From positions 1 to 64,000 of the forward strand of contig JBMOOH010000034.1 in the NCBI GenBank assembly GCA_049323795.1: 64,000 nucleotides of DNA, given 5' to 3'. Below are positions 8,439 through 15,465 of this stretch, in pieces. Made by a program: the position numbers and the translations under genes. Source of the stretch: JAOADN01 sp049323795 (GTDB taxonomy: Bacteria; Pseudomonadota; Alphaproteobacteria; Rhodobacterales; Rhodobacteraceae). Each line of letters starts with the position of its first letter. Position 1 is the first letter of the stretch. The notes below the pieces were generated by a model. That model saw only the letters and a list, made by a program, of their open reading frames with translations, had not been told where the DNA came from and made no database searches.

Positions 8439-8571
8439 AGGCGTTTCTCCGGGATGCGGGGTCGGCAGGCGGGGTAGCCGACGGGGGGCAGGCGGTCAAG
8501 CGCGGGGCGCGGCCGTTCCTGCGGGGGGCCGCGCTGCGGGCGGGGCGCGCGGGACATCGCAGGCCGGCCGG

Positions 8572-9708
8572 TCACGGTGTTCGGGGAACCGAGATGTCCA
8601 CCCAGACGAGCCGGTGGCGCGATGCCGCCGCGGCGTCCTCGGCGCCCCGCTCTCCGGGCGCCGGCCACCAGATGCCCGCCCTGGCGACGGTGAGGCCGGC
8701 CGAGGGCAGCACATAGTCCACCCGCAGGTTGCCCGGCCCCGGCGGCTCGTCGCCCGGTTCGGGCCAGTCGGCGGTGTCGAGCGCGGGATCCCCCCGCTGG
8801 CCCGGTGTCGCCGAGGCAAGGCCGCCCGCACTCGCCGGACGGGGATCGGCCAGGCGCGGATCGCTGAGGAGGGCATCGAGCGCGCCGGACATTCCGGCCC
8901 CGTCCGCCGGGTCGAGATTCGCGTCGCCCAGAATGACGAAGGGCGCGTCCGGCGGCGGGAAGGGAAGGGCACCGTCCAGCAGGAGCCGCCAGAACGCCGC
9001 CTCGTCATGGTTGCGCCGCGCATTCTCGTCGCCCCGGCCGAAGACGGGGGGCGTCGCGTACCAGGCCAGAAGACTGAGTCGCCCGCCCTCCGGCAGGAAC
9101 ACGGGAACGTCCCAGTGGCCGGTCGTCGAAAGGCGGCGGATGGCGAGATCGCTCTGGGGAACGCCGCCGGCCAGCGCGCCGGGCAGATCCGCCCAGAGGA
9201 GGCCCGAGAAGTCGCGCGCGCCCCCGGTGTCGATCGGCAGCCGCGACAGCAGCGCCATTCCGCCCGCTCCGGCGAACCTGCCCCAGCCCTGCGCGTCGCC
9301 GGGGCCGCGCAGGCGCCCGTCCCCGTCGAGGTCGAGGGCGGTCATCGACCCGGTGTTCGGGCGGAACGCGAAGAGGTAGGGGTAGTCCGCCCCTTCGGCG
9401 CGAAGCACCGCGGCAAAGGCCGAGAGCGCCGCAAGCCGCCGGTCGTAGTCGACCCCCGTCAGCAGCAGGATGTCGGGATCCGCGGCGGCGATCACCCGCG
9501 CGGCGGCGGCAACCTGCGGGTCGCTGCCCGAGAGGATGTCACGCAGGAGAAGTCCCGGGCCCTCCCGGGTCAGCCCCGCGTTCCAGGTGGCTACGCGCAG
9601 CGTCTCCGCCGCGGCGTCGCGTGCCGCGGCCGGTCCGGCAGGGGCAAGACCCGCCCCCGCAAGCCCCGCCCCCGCAAGCGCGGCAAGGCGGCAAAGGGCA
9701 GGGATCAG
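8572..9708 (-). CDS. Secreted endonuclease/exonuclease/phosphatase-fold protein
   Basis: About 378 aa. The EEP fold is shown by LRVATWNAGL near residue 36, DPDILLLTGVDYD, FVILGDANLDP, a CRVDYVLPS-type strand (NLRVDYVLPS), and SRHRLVWVDI with the terminal catalytic His. Such enzymes hydrolyse phosphodiester or phosphomonoester bonds using Mg2+. An N-terminal hydrophobic stretch (ALCRLAALAGAGLAGAGLAPAG...AAA) is a good Sec signal peptide, so the product is probably periplasmic or secreted. The start is unusual: the only in-frame ATG (9828) lies 124 bases inside the upstream gene, while a CTG at 9708-9706 overlaps that gene's stop as CTGA and directly begins the signal peptide. I therefore choose CTG, with translational coupling. 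The function of the family member is unknown. Confidence 0.75.
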   Translation of the reverse strand: MIPALCRLAALAGAGLAGAGLAPAGPAAARDAAAETLRVATWNAGLTREGPGLLLRDILSGSDPQVAAAARVIAAADPDILLLTGVDYDRRLAALSAFAAVLRAEGADYPYLFAFRPNTGSMTALDLDGDGRLRGPGDAQGWGRFAGAGGMALLSRLPIDTGGARDFSGLLWADLPGALAGGVPQSDLAIRRLSTTGHWDVPVFLPEGGRLSLLAWYATPPVFGRGDENARRNHDEAAFWRLLLDGALPFPPPDAPFVILGDANLDPADGAGMSGALDALLSDPRLADPRPASAGGLASATPGQRGDPALDTADWPEPGDEPPGPGNLRVDYVLPSAGLTVARAGIWWPAPGERGAEDAAAASRHRLVWVDISVPRTP

Positions 9709-10541
9709 GCCGGAAGCAGGTCGGCGTCCGCGGCCATGGTGTTGGACCTGCGCTTCTCGGCGATCATCCCGGCGATGCGGCCCATCGCGATGCCGCGCAT
9801 GAACAGCGAGGCGGGAAGGAAGGCCCATGCGGTCATCGTCCAGATCAGGGTCTGCGGGCTTTCCAGTGTCACCGGCTCGAACGCCAGGCTCGCCAGCTTC
9901 ACCGCCGCCGGGATCAGGAATGGCAGCAGAAACCCTAATGCAATGTTAAAGCGCGCATCGCGCTGGAGCCGCTCGACCACGTCGCCGCCCGTCGTCGGAT
10001 CGAAGGTCGGCAGGTTGATCCAGACGTTGAACGACCCCATCCGCGCAGGCCAGCCGATCAGCCGCATGGACAGCACGAAGATCACCAGGGTGAGCATCGA
10101 GATCATGTAGCTGATTCCGGCCGAGGTGCGCACGAGGATCAGGCGATCGAGGCTCATGTCCGGCGGCAGCATGAGGACGACGAGCCGCACCGGCGAATAG
10201 GGAACGTCGATCGCCTCGCCCAGCTTGTTGCCCAGCACCTCGATGAAGCTCGACAGCGTCGTCGGCTCGGTCCTGCCGCGCACGATCGCCGAAAGCAGCA
10301 GGACCGTGGCAAAGAGCGACAGGAACCGCAGCCGGTTGAAGGGCGGGGCGTCGCGGAACTCGACGAGGCCCGGGTAGGTGGAGGCATATTCGAAGAACGT
10401 CAGCGCCGCCGCGAACAGCGCCACCAGCGCGACGATCTGGGTGGTGTCGCTCGGCACGCCCGGCAGCATCAGCGACGGCGTGGCGATCAGCACCATCACC
10501 AGCACCGCGCGCACCAGGGCGCCTGTGAACTGCGAGATCAC
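9705..10541 (-). CDS. Conserved multi-spanning membrane protein of unknown function
   Basis: 278 aa from GTG 10541 (an upstream GAGGG lies 11-12 bases away). I see six to seven hydrophobic segments: ALVRAVLVMVLIATPSLML, VALVALFAAALTFFEYA, FLSLFATVLLLSAIV, MISMLTLVIFVLSM, ALGFLLPFLIPAAVKLASLAF and TLIWTMTAWAFLPASLFM. Between them is a periplasmic or cytosolic loop with GSFNVWINLPTFDPTTGGDVVERLQRDARFN. There is no recognised domain, catalytic motif or transporter signature. It overlaps the downstream EEP-fold gene by 4 bases, so the two are co-translated; a membrane partner for the secreted enzyme is possible. It lies between leuD and leuB without any apparent metabolic link. Confidence 0.75.
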   Translation of the reverse strand: MISQFTGALVRAVLVMVLIATPSLMLPGVPSDTTQIVALVALFAAALTFFEYASTYPGLVEFRDAPPFNRLRFLSLFATVLLLSAIVRGRTEPTTLSSFIEVLGNKLGEAIDVPYSPVRLVVLMLPPDMSLDRLILVRTSAGISYMISMLTLVIFVLSMRLIGWPARMGSFNVWINLPTFDPTTGGDVVERLQRDARFNIALGFLLPFLIPAAVKLASLAFEPVTLESPQTLIWTMTAWAFLPASLFMRGIAMGRIAGMIAEKRRSNTMAADADLLPA

Positions 10542-10766
10542 CGCTGTCCGTCCCTCAACCTGGCCGCGGCCGGTGCGATGCCGGTCCGCTGTTCCGCGTT
10601 GATCCCGCCGATTGTGGCAGGCTGCCTCATTCGTGCCATGTTTTTGCCCACATCCGTCTCCCCGAGGCAACGCGCGGTTAACCCTAACCAGTGCATTCGG
10701 GCGATTTCGTGGAATTACTGGTGCGGCAATGCATCATTTTCCGCGCCGCTTTCGGGCCTAAGCGCC

Positions 10767-10796
10767 GGAAAACAAAGGGCCGCCCGAGGGCGGCCC
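10767..10796 (-). terminator. Rho-independent terminator of leuD
   Basis: On the minus strand an 8-bp GC stem (GGGCCGCC/GGCGGCCC, bases 10796-10777, loop CTCG) is followed by TTTGTTTTCC. It lies 24 bases past the leuD stop, a classical intrinsic terminator. Confidence 0.85.
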
Positions 10797-10819
10797 AACA
10801 TGTTGTATGGCGCGCTCGG

Positions 10820-11425
10820 TCAGACCCAAGGGCGGGCCTGCGCCGCCGCCTTTTCGAATGTGTCGATCGCCGACACTTTCTCGAGCGTCAGCCCGATGTC
10901 GTCGAGACCGTTCAGAAGGCAGTGCTTCCTGAACGGGTCCACGTCAAAATGGAAGTCCTGCCCGTCCGAGGACGTCACCGTCTGCGACGGCAGATCGACG
11001 GTGATCCGCGCGTTCGCGCCCTTGCGGGCGTCGTCCATCAGGACGTCCACGGCCGCCTGGGGAAGGACCACGGGCAGGATCCCGTTCTTGAAGCAGTTGT
11101 TGTAGAAGATGTCGGCGAAACTGGTGGAGATCACGGCGCGGATGCCGAAATCGAGGAGCGCCCAGGGCGCATGCTCGCGCGAGGAGCCGCAGCCGAAGTT
11201 GTCGCCGGCGACAAGGATCTCGGCCTTGCGGTATGCGGGCTGGTTCAGAACGAAACCGGGAATCTCGGCGCCGTCGGGCGTGTAGCGCATCTCGTCGAAC
11301 AGGTTCCTGCCCAGCCCCGACCGCTTGATCGTCTTGAGGAACTGCTTGGGGATGATCATGTCGGTGTCGATGTTCACGAGCGGCATCGGCGCCGCGATCC
11401 CTGTCAGGGTGGTGAACTTGTCCAT
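10820..11425 (-). CDS. leuD: 3-isopropylmalate dehydratase, small subunit
   Basis: 201 aa from ATG 11425, with a strong AAGGAGAGG at 7-15 bases upstream. LeuD pairs with LeuC to isomerise 2-isopropylmalate to 3-isopropylmalate. It contains the swivelling-domain signatures: VNIDTDMIIPKQFLKTI near residues 17-33, the substrate loop AGDNFGCGSSREHAPWAL near 74-91, and DIFYNNCFKNGILPV. The N-terminus MDKFTTLTGIAAPMPL is typical. A terminator follows. Between it and leuC lies the VPLPA-CTERM gene, so the usual leuCD pair is split by about 1 kb. Confidence 0.97.
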   Translation of the reverse strand: MDKFTTLTGIAAPMPLVNIDTDMIIPKQFLKTIKRSGLGRNLFDEMRYTPDGAEIPGFVLNQPAYRKAEILVAGDNFGCGSSREHAPWALLDFGIRAVISTSFADIFYNNCFKNGILPVVLPQAAVDVLMDDARKGANARITVDLPSQTVTSSDGQDFHFDVDPFRKHCLLNGLDDIGLTLEKVSAIDTFEKAAAQARPWV

Positions 11426-11494
11426 GGTGGCCTCTCCTTCGACGATGCGCCATATCCGGCCCGCCGGACCCATACATCGCGGCCGGCGGCGAAT

Positions 11495-11527
11495 CCAGAC
11501 AGAGACAGAAGGCCCGCCCGGCGGGCC
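11495..11527 (-). terminator. Probable terminator of the VPLPA-CTERM gene
   Basis: On the minus strand GGCCCGC/GCGGGCC (11527-11511) forms a 7-bp stem with a 3-base loop, followed by TTCTGTCTCTGTCTGG. It lies 25 bases past the stop at 11553 and separates this gene from leuD, so leuD needs its own promoter. Confidence 0.65.
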
Positions 11528-11552
11528 CCGGGGTTGACGGCCTGCCCCCGCG

Positions 11553-12179
11553 TCAGGGAACGCGGCGGCGGATCATCGAGATTGCGCCGACCGCGCCAAG
11601 AAGCAGCAGCCCCGCCCCCGGCAGCGGCACCGGCGAAGGCGTAACCTGCGAAACCGTCACCGTCCCCTGCAGGACATGGGCCCTGGTGTCGTCCCGGCCG
11701 GCCGGCGTGACGAACGCGGCCATGTTCTGGCCGAGGGCCTGCACGAAACCGTCTATGGCGATCGTGTAGAGCAGATTGCCGCTGGTGACGGTCAGCGGCG
11801 CGACCAGAAGCGGCGTGATCGCGATGGCCCGCGCGCAGCGATTGCCGGGCATGCTGCATCCGGGCACGCCTCCGCGCGTGAAATCGTAGATGAGGCTGAG
11901 CAGGAAGGGCGTCGTGCCCGCCATCCCGCTGATCGAGAGGTCGAGCGTCGTGCGCTTGTCCGCGAACGTCCTCGTGGTCTGGACCAGGGTCCCGAGCGCG
12001 ATCTGGCCCGGGCCCGAGATGGTCAGGCCGCTTGCGGGGATGAAGGGCGATGGCGACACCGTCGCCGCATCGACGGTCGCGGCCTGTGCGAAGGGCAGGA
12101 CTGCAGACAGGGCCGAAGGCACGGTCGAAGACAGGGCCATCGTAATGCTTGCGGCAAGGGCCGCCAGGGAAACGCGCAT
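11553..12179 (-). CDS. VPLPA-CTERM (PEP-CTERM-like) sorted exported protein
   Basis: 208 aa from ATG 12179. An N-terminal Sec signal (MRVSLAALAASITMALSS...) is followed by a beta-rich domain of about 150 residues with a single Cys pair (VPGCSMPGNRCARA). The C-terminus reads VPLPGAGLLLLGAVGAISMIRRRVP: the VPLPA signal, a transmembrane helix and an arginine cluster. In Rhodobacteraceae this tripartite tail is the recognition signal of an exosortase/XrtQ-type system linked to surface polysaccharide export. The cargo domain itself is not recognised. It lies between leuC and leuD with its own terminator, and looks like an insertion into the leucine locus. No exosortase is visible in this window. 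Confidence 0.82.
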   Translation of the reverse strand: MRVSLAALAASITMALSSTVPSALSAVLPFAQAATVDAATVSPSPFIPASGLTISGPGQIALGTLVQTTRTFADKRTTLDLSISGMAGTTPFLLSLIYDFTRGGVPGCSMPGNRCARAIAITPLLVAPLTVTSGNLLYTIAIDGFVQALGQNMAAFVTPAGRDDTRAHVLQGTVTVSQVTPSPVPLPGAGLLLLGAVGAISMIRRRVP

Positions 12180-12403
12180 TGTCACCACCCTTCTCGACTG
12201 CCCGAGCCGTACGAACTCCACTCTTCTACCGCACGAAAGCCGCAATTCAAAGCGCGGTTCCCGGCGCCCTGGAATACCACCGCAAGAATCGCCGGATTGT
12301 TTCTGGTGGGCCGATGCATTGCCCAAAATCCGTGCGTCCGTCGCATCCGGGGAAACGAAGTCCGGCGGACCGTTGCCAATGGCGGGAAATCGGCCGGCCG
12401 GCC

Positions 12404-13822
12404 TCAGCCCGCCGCCGCAGCCAGCCGCCGCACGTCCGTCAGCCGTCCGGTCACGGCCGCCGCCGCCGCCATCGCCGGGCTCATCAGATGCGTCCGGCCG
12501 CCGCGGCCCTGCCTGCCTTCGAAGTTCCGGTTCGACGTTGCCGCGCAGCGTTCGCCGGGGGACAACTGGTCGGGGTTCATGGCCAGACACATCGAGCAGC
12601 CGGCGAGCCGCCATTCGAAACCGGCGTCGATGAAGATCTGCGCGAGACCTTCCTCTTCCGCCTGTCTGCGCACCAGCCCGGATCCTGGCACGACCATCGC
12701 GCGCACACCGTCCTTCTTGCGCCGGCCCTTCAGGATCGCCGCGGCGGCGCGCAGGTCCTCGATCCGGCCGTTCGTGCACGAGCCGATGAAGACGGTGTCG
12801 ATCTGAATGTCTTCGAGGCGGGTGCCGGGCTTCAGCCCCATGTAGTCGAGCGACCGCCGCGCCGCCTCGGCCTTGCCGCCCGCGAAGCTCTCCGGGTCGG
12901 GTACCACGCCGGTGATCGGCAGCACGTCCTCGGGCGAGGTGCCCCAGGTGACGACCGGGGCGATGTCTTCGCCTCTCAGCGTGACGACCTTGTCGAAATG
13001 CGCGCCCGCGTCGGTGTGGAGCGTCTTCCACCAGGCCAGCGCGGCCTCCCAGAGCGCGCCCTTCGGGGCGTGCGGGCGGCCCATGACATAGGCGAAGGTC
13101 TTTTCGTCGGGCGCGATCAGGCCGGCGCGCGCGCCGCCCTCGATCGCCATGTTGCAGACGGTCATCCGGCCTTCCATGCTGAGTTCGCGGATCGCCTGGC
13201 CGCAGTATTCGATGACATGGCCGTTGCCGCCCGCCGTGCCGGTCACGCCGATGACAGAGAGGGTGATGTCCTTGGCGGTGACGCCGGGGCGCAGCGATCC
13301 GGTGATCTCGACCTTCATGTTCTTCGACTTCTTCTGGATCAGCGTCTGGGTGGCGAGCACATGCTCGACCTCCGACGTGCCGATCCCGTGCGCGAGCGCC
13401 CCGAAGGCGCCGTGCGTCGCGGTGTGGCTGTCGCCGCAGACCACGGTCATGCCCGGCAGCGTCCAGCCCTGTTCGGGGCCGACGATGTGGACGATGCCCT
13501 GACGGATGTCGGAGACGGGGTAGTAGTGGATGCCGAAGTCGCGGGCGTTCCTGTCCAGCGCCTCGACCTGGATGCGGCTTTCCTCGTTGTCGATGCGGGT
13601 CTCGCGGCCCGCGGTCGTCGGCACGTTGTGATCGGGCACCGCGATCGTCTTGTCGGGCGCGCGAACCTTGCGGCCGGTCATCCGCAGCCCCTCGAAGGCC
13701 TGCGGGCTCGTCACCTCATGGACGAGGTGTCGGTCGATGTAGAGCAGACACGTGCCGTCCCCGGCCTCATGGACGACGTGCGCGTCCCAGATTTTGTCGT
13801 AGAGCGTGCGGGGTGCGGTCAT
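12404..13822 (-). CDS. leuC: 3-isopropylmalate dehydratase, large subunit
   Basis: 472 aa, an aconitase-family [4Fe-4S] enzyme that, with LeuD, converts 2- to 3-isopropylmalate. Cluster ligands are Cys349 (FIGSCTNG) and Cys409/Cys412 (LAGCSMCLAMNPD). Other family blocks are VCGDSHTATHGAFGALAHGIGTSEVEHVLATQT at about residues 128-160, VIGVTGTAGGNGHVIEY at 190-206 and SNRNFEGRQGRGGRTHLMSPAMAAAAA near the C-terminus. The start at ATG 13822 fits the conserved N-terminus (RTLYDKIWDAHVV). Upstream is a strong promoter plus a short open frame and alternative hairpins at 13866-14014, which may regulate it. Confidence 0.97.
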   Translation of the reverse strand: MTAPRTLYDKIWDAHVVHEAGDGTCLLYIDRHLVHEVTSPQAFEGLRMTGRKVRAPDKTIAVPDHNVPTTAGRETRIDNEESRIQVEALDRNARDFGIHYYPVSDIRQGIVHIVGPEQGWTLPGMTVVCGDSHTATHGAFGALAHGIGTSEVEHVLATQTLIQKKSKNMKVEITGSLRPGVTAKDITLSVIGVTGTAGGNGHVIEYCGQAIRELSMEGRMTVCNMAIEGGARAGLIAPDEKTFAYVMGRPHAPKGALWEAALAWWKTLHTDAGAHFDKVVTLRGEDIAPVVTWGTSPEDVLPITGVVPDPESFAGGKAEAARRSLDYMGLKPGTRLEDIQIDTVFIGSCTNGRIEDLRAAAAILKGRRKKDGVRAMVVPGSGLVRRQAEEEGLAQIFIDAGFEWRLAGCSMCLAMNPDQLSPGERCAATSNRNFEGRQGRGGRTHLMSPAMAAAAAVTGRLTDVRRLAAAAG

Positions 13823-13865
13823 GGCAGTCTCGATCTTCGGGATGGGGTTTCGGACTGGACGGGAC

Positions 13866-13893
13866 GCCGCAGAGGTGCAGCGGCCAGCACCTC
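13866..13893 (-). promoter_or_regulatory. Two mutually exclusive hairpins between leader ORF and leuC
   Basis: Bases 13872-13878 pair with 13887-13893 (GAGGTGC/GCACCTC, 7 bp), and 13866-13870 pair with 13880-13884 (GCCGC/GCGGC, 5 bp). The second hairpin uses the loop of the first, so they cannot form together. The first covers the stop of the short ORF. There is no T-run, so this would act on translation or by a Rho-dependent route if it is regulatory at all. Confidence 0.4.
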
Positions 13894-13978
13894 AGAGGCG
13901 CGCGAGGATGCCGCGCTCGGCGCCGTAGAAGCGCCAGGGAAGGCGGGCCCGGTCGTCGATGTCGAAGAAGCGTCGCAT
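13892..13978 (-). CDS. Candidate 28-codon leader ORF ahead of leuC
   Basis: An ATG at 13978 opens a 28-codon frame beginning MRRFFDIDDRARLPW and ending GILARL. It has no Shine-Dalgarno site, but the A of the ATG lies 8 bases after a near-consensus -10 box, which would make the transcript leaderless. The frame ends 69 bases before leuC in the same direction. It contains three leucines, two of them in its last four residues, so it is not a classical run-of-leucine attenuator. Whether it is translated or is simply the 5' leader of leuC cannot be decided from sequence alone. Confidence 0.4.
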   Translation of the reverse strand: MRRFFDIDDRARLPWRFYGAERGILARL

Positions 13979-13985
13979 GGGGCGC

Positions 13986-14014
13986 GATATACGCAAGGGA
14001 CGGGTTTCAGGCAA
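13986..14014 (-). promoter_or_regulatory. leuC: Promoter of the leuC transcript
   Basis: On the minus strand TTGCCT (14014-14009) and TATATC (13991-13986) are spaced by 17 bases, a good sigma-70 match. The predicted +1 falls at or within a base of the ATG at 13978. leuC begins 156 bases further on. Confidence 0.7.
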
Positions 14015-14351
14015 GGGATCAGGCCGTGATCGCCGCGCTTCCCGGGCCGCGCGGCCGGCCGTTCGCTTCAGGCGCGGCCCGGGAACCCGAAACGCCAGGC
14101 CGGGCCGCGCGGCCTGACGAACGTCGCGGGACCGCAGTTGCGGGTTCGCCGGCATGCGGATGACCCTGTCCCGGAACCGCCGGACCAAGGGTGTCCGCAT
14201 CATCGCCGCATCATCGCCGGATCGTCGCCCGGAACCCTCGCGGGGGGCACTGCCATTGAGATGACACAGTGGCGATGCTATCTTTGCCCCATGCCCTGCG
14301 CCGGGGCCTTTCGGCGCGCAGACCCCGGAGGACGATGTCCTGTCTCAACAG
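14015..14351. other. Gene-free stretch with strong inverted repeats between leuC and rsfS
   Basis: About 340 bases upstream of both divergent units. Bases 14039-14051 and 14073-14085 are perfect 13-bp complements (TTCCCGGGCCGCG and its reverse complement) around a 21-base loop that itself contains CGGCCGGCCG. A second, weaker GC hairpin (CAGGCCG...CGGCCTG) follows at about 14096-14117. No coding potential is seen. The long frame crossing this stretch (minus strand, 14203 to 13892) has arginine-rich out-of-frame composition. Confidence 0.6.
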
Positions 14352-14768
14352 ATGCTGGCAGCCGGCACGACGGCTGCGCGGGCGGTGCCGATGACGGCCG
14401 TGTCCCAAGACGTGACGAGCGACGTGCTGCTCGACCACATCCTGAAATCGCTGGACGACGACAAGGCCGAGGACGTGGTCTCGATCGACCTGCGCGGACG
14501 GTCGTCGATCGCGGACTACATGGTGATCTGCCAGGGCCGGTCCTCGCGCCAGGTCGCGGCCATCGCCGAGAAGCTGGTCGAGCGGCTGAAGCACGACCTC
14601 GGCCGCGCCTCCAAGATCGAGGGCAAGGAACAGGGCGACTGGGTGCTGATCGACACGGGCGACGTGATCGTCCATGTCTTCCGCCCCGAGGTGCGCGAGT
14701 TCTACCAGCTCGAGAAGATGTGGATGCCGTCGGGCGCCGGCCTGCCCCAGCGGGCGGCGCGGGTCTGA
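14352..14768 (+). CDS. rsfS: Ribosomal silencing factor RsfS
   Basis: 138 aa from ATG 14352; the conserved domain begins near residue 21 (SDVLLDHILKSLDDDKAEDVVSIDLRG), and an internal ATG at 14391 is an alternative start. RsfS binds L14 (uL14) on the 50S subunit and blocks 30S joining when nutrients are short. The signature blocks are all present: SSIADYMVICQGRSSRQVAAIAEKLVERL, then GDWVLIDTGDVIVHVFRPEVREFYQLEKMW. It is followed after 15 bases by rlmH, the standard bacterial rsfS-rlmH pairing. Confidence 0.95.
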   Translation: MLAAGTTAARAVPMTAVSQDVTSDVLLDHILKSLDDDKAEDVVSIDLRGRSSIADYMVICQGRSSRQVAAIAEKLVERLKHDLGRASKIEGKEQGDWVLIDTGDVIVHVFRPEVREFYQLEKMWMPSGAGLPQRAARV

Positions 14769-14783
14769 GACGGCGCGCCCGAG

Positions 14784-15251
14784 ATGAAGCTCCACCTCTG
14801 CGCCGTCGGCCGCCTCCGGGCGGGGCCCGAGCGTGCGCTGGTGGACGACTGGCTGGCCCGCTTCGACAGGACCGGGCGGGCGCTGGGCCTCGGCCCCGTC
14901 ATGGAGCATGAGGTTGAGGCGAAGTCGGGCGGCATGCCCGCCGAGGCGGCGCTCCTCTCCCGCGCGATCCCGGACGGCGCCGTCCTCGTGACGCTCGACG
15001 AACGGGGCGCGCAGCTCACCTCGCCCGAATTCGCCGCAATGCTCGCCGACTGGCGCGACCGGGGGCGGCAGGATCTGGCCATGGTGATCGGCGGGGCGGA
15101 CGGGATCGACCCGTCGCTCCGGGCACGGGCGGACGTGTCGGTGGCATTCGGCCGGATGGTCTGGCCGCACCTGCTGGTGCGGGCGATGGCGGCGGAGCAG
15201 CTCTACCGGGCCGTGCAGATCCTGGCGGGGACACCGTATCACAGGGGGTAG
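14784..15251 (+). CDS. rlmH: 23S rRNA pseudouridine-1915 N3-methyltransferase RlmH
   Basis: 155 aa, full length for this SPOUT-class enzyme, which methylates pseudouridine 1915 in helix 69 of assembled 70S ribosomes using S-adenosylmethionine. Family landmarks are the central VTLDERGAQLTSPEFA, the SAM-knot sequence AMVIGGADGIDP and the C-terminal FGRMVWPHLLVRAMAAEQLYRAVQILAGTPYHRG. It starts at ATG 14784 (MKLHLCAVGRL). It is coupled to rsfS and followed by a 214-base gap before gpmI. Confidence 0.97.
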   Translation: MKLHLCAVGRLRAGPERALVDDWLARFDRTGRALGLGPVMEHEVEAKSGGMPAEAALLSRAIPDGAVLVTLDERGAQLTSPEFAAMLADWRDRGRQDLAMVIGGADGIDPSLRARADVSVAFGRMVWPHLLVRAMAAEQLYRAVQILAGTPYHRG

Positions 15252-15465
15252 GGGGCGCTTCCCGCCTGGCCGACTTCCAGCGGAAGGGCGTCCGCACCGG
15301 GTGTCCGGAGGGTGACGGGCGCCCGGACATCGTGCCGGCGGCACGATGTCGGCGAAGAACGCCGCGCCCCTGGCGCGGCTGGGCGGGCGGGCGCGACGAC
15401 CGCCCGTTGCCCCCACCCCCGCCCCGGCGTAGAACCCTCCCGCATCACCGAAGGAGCCGCCGCCG

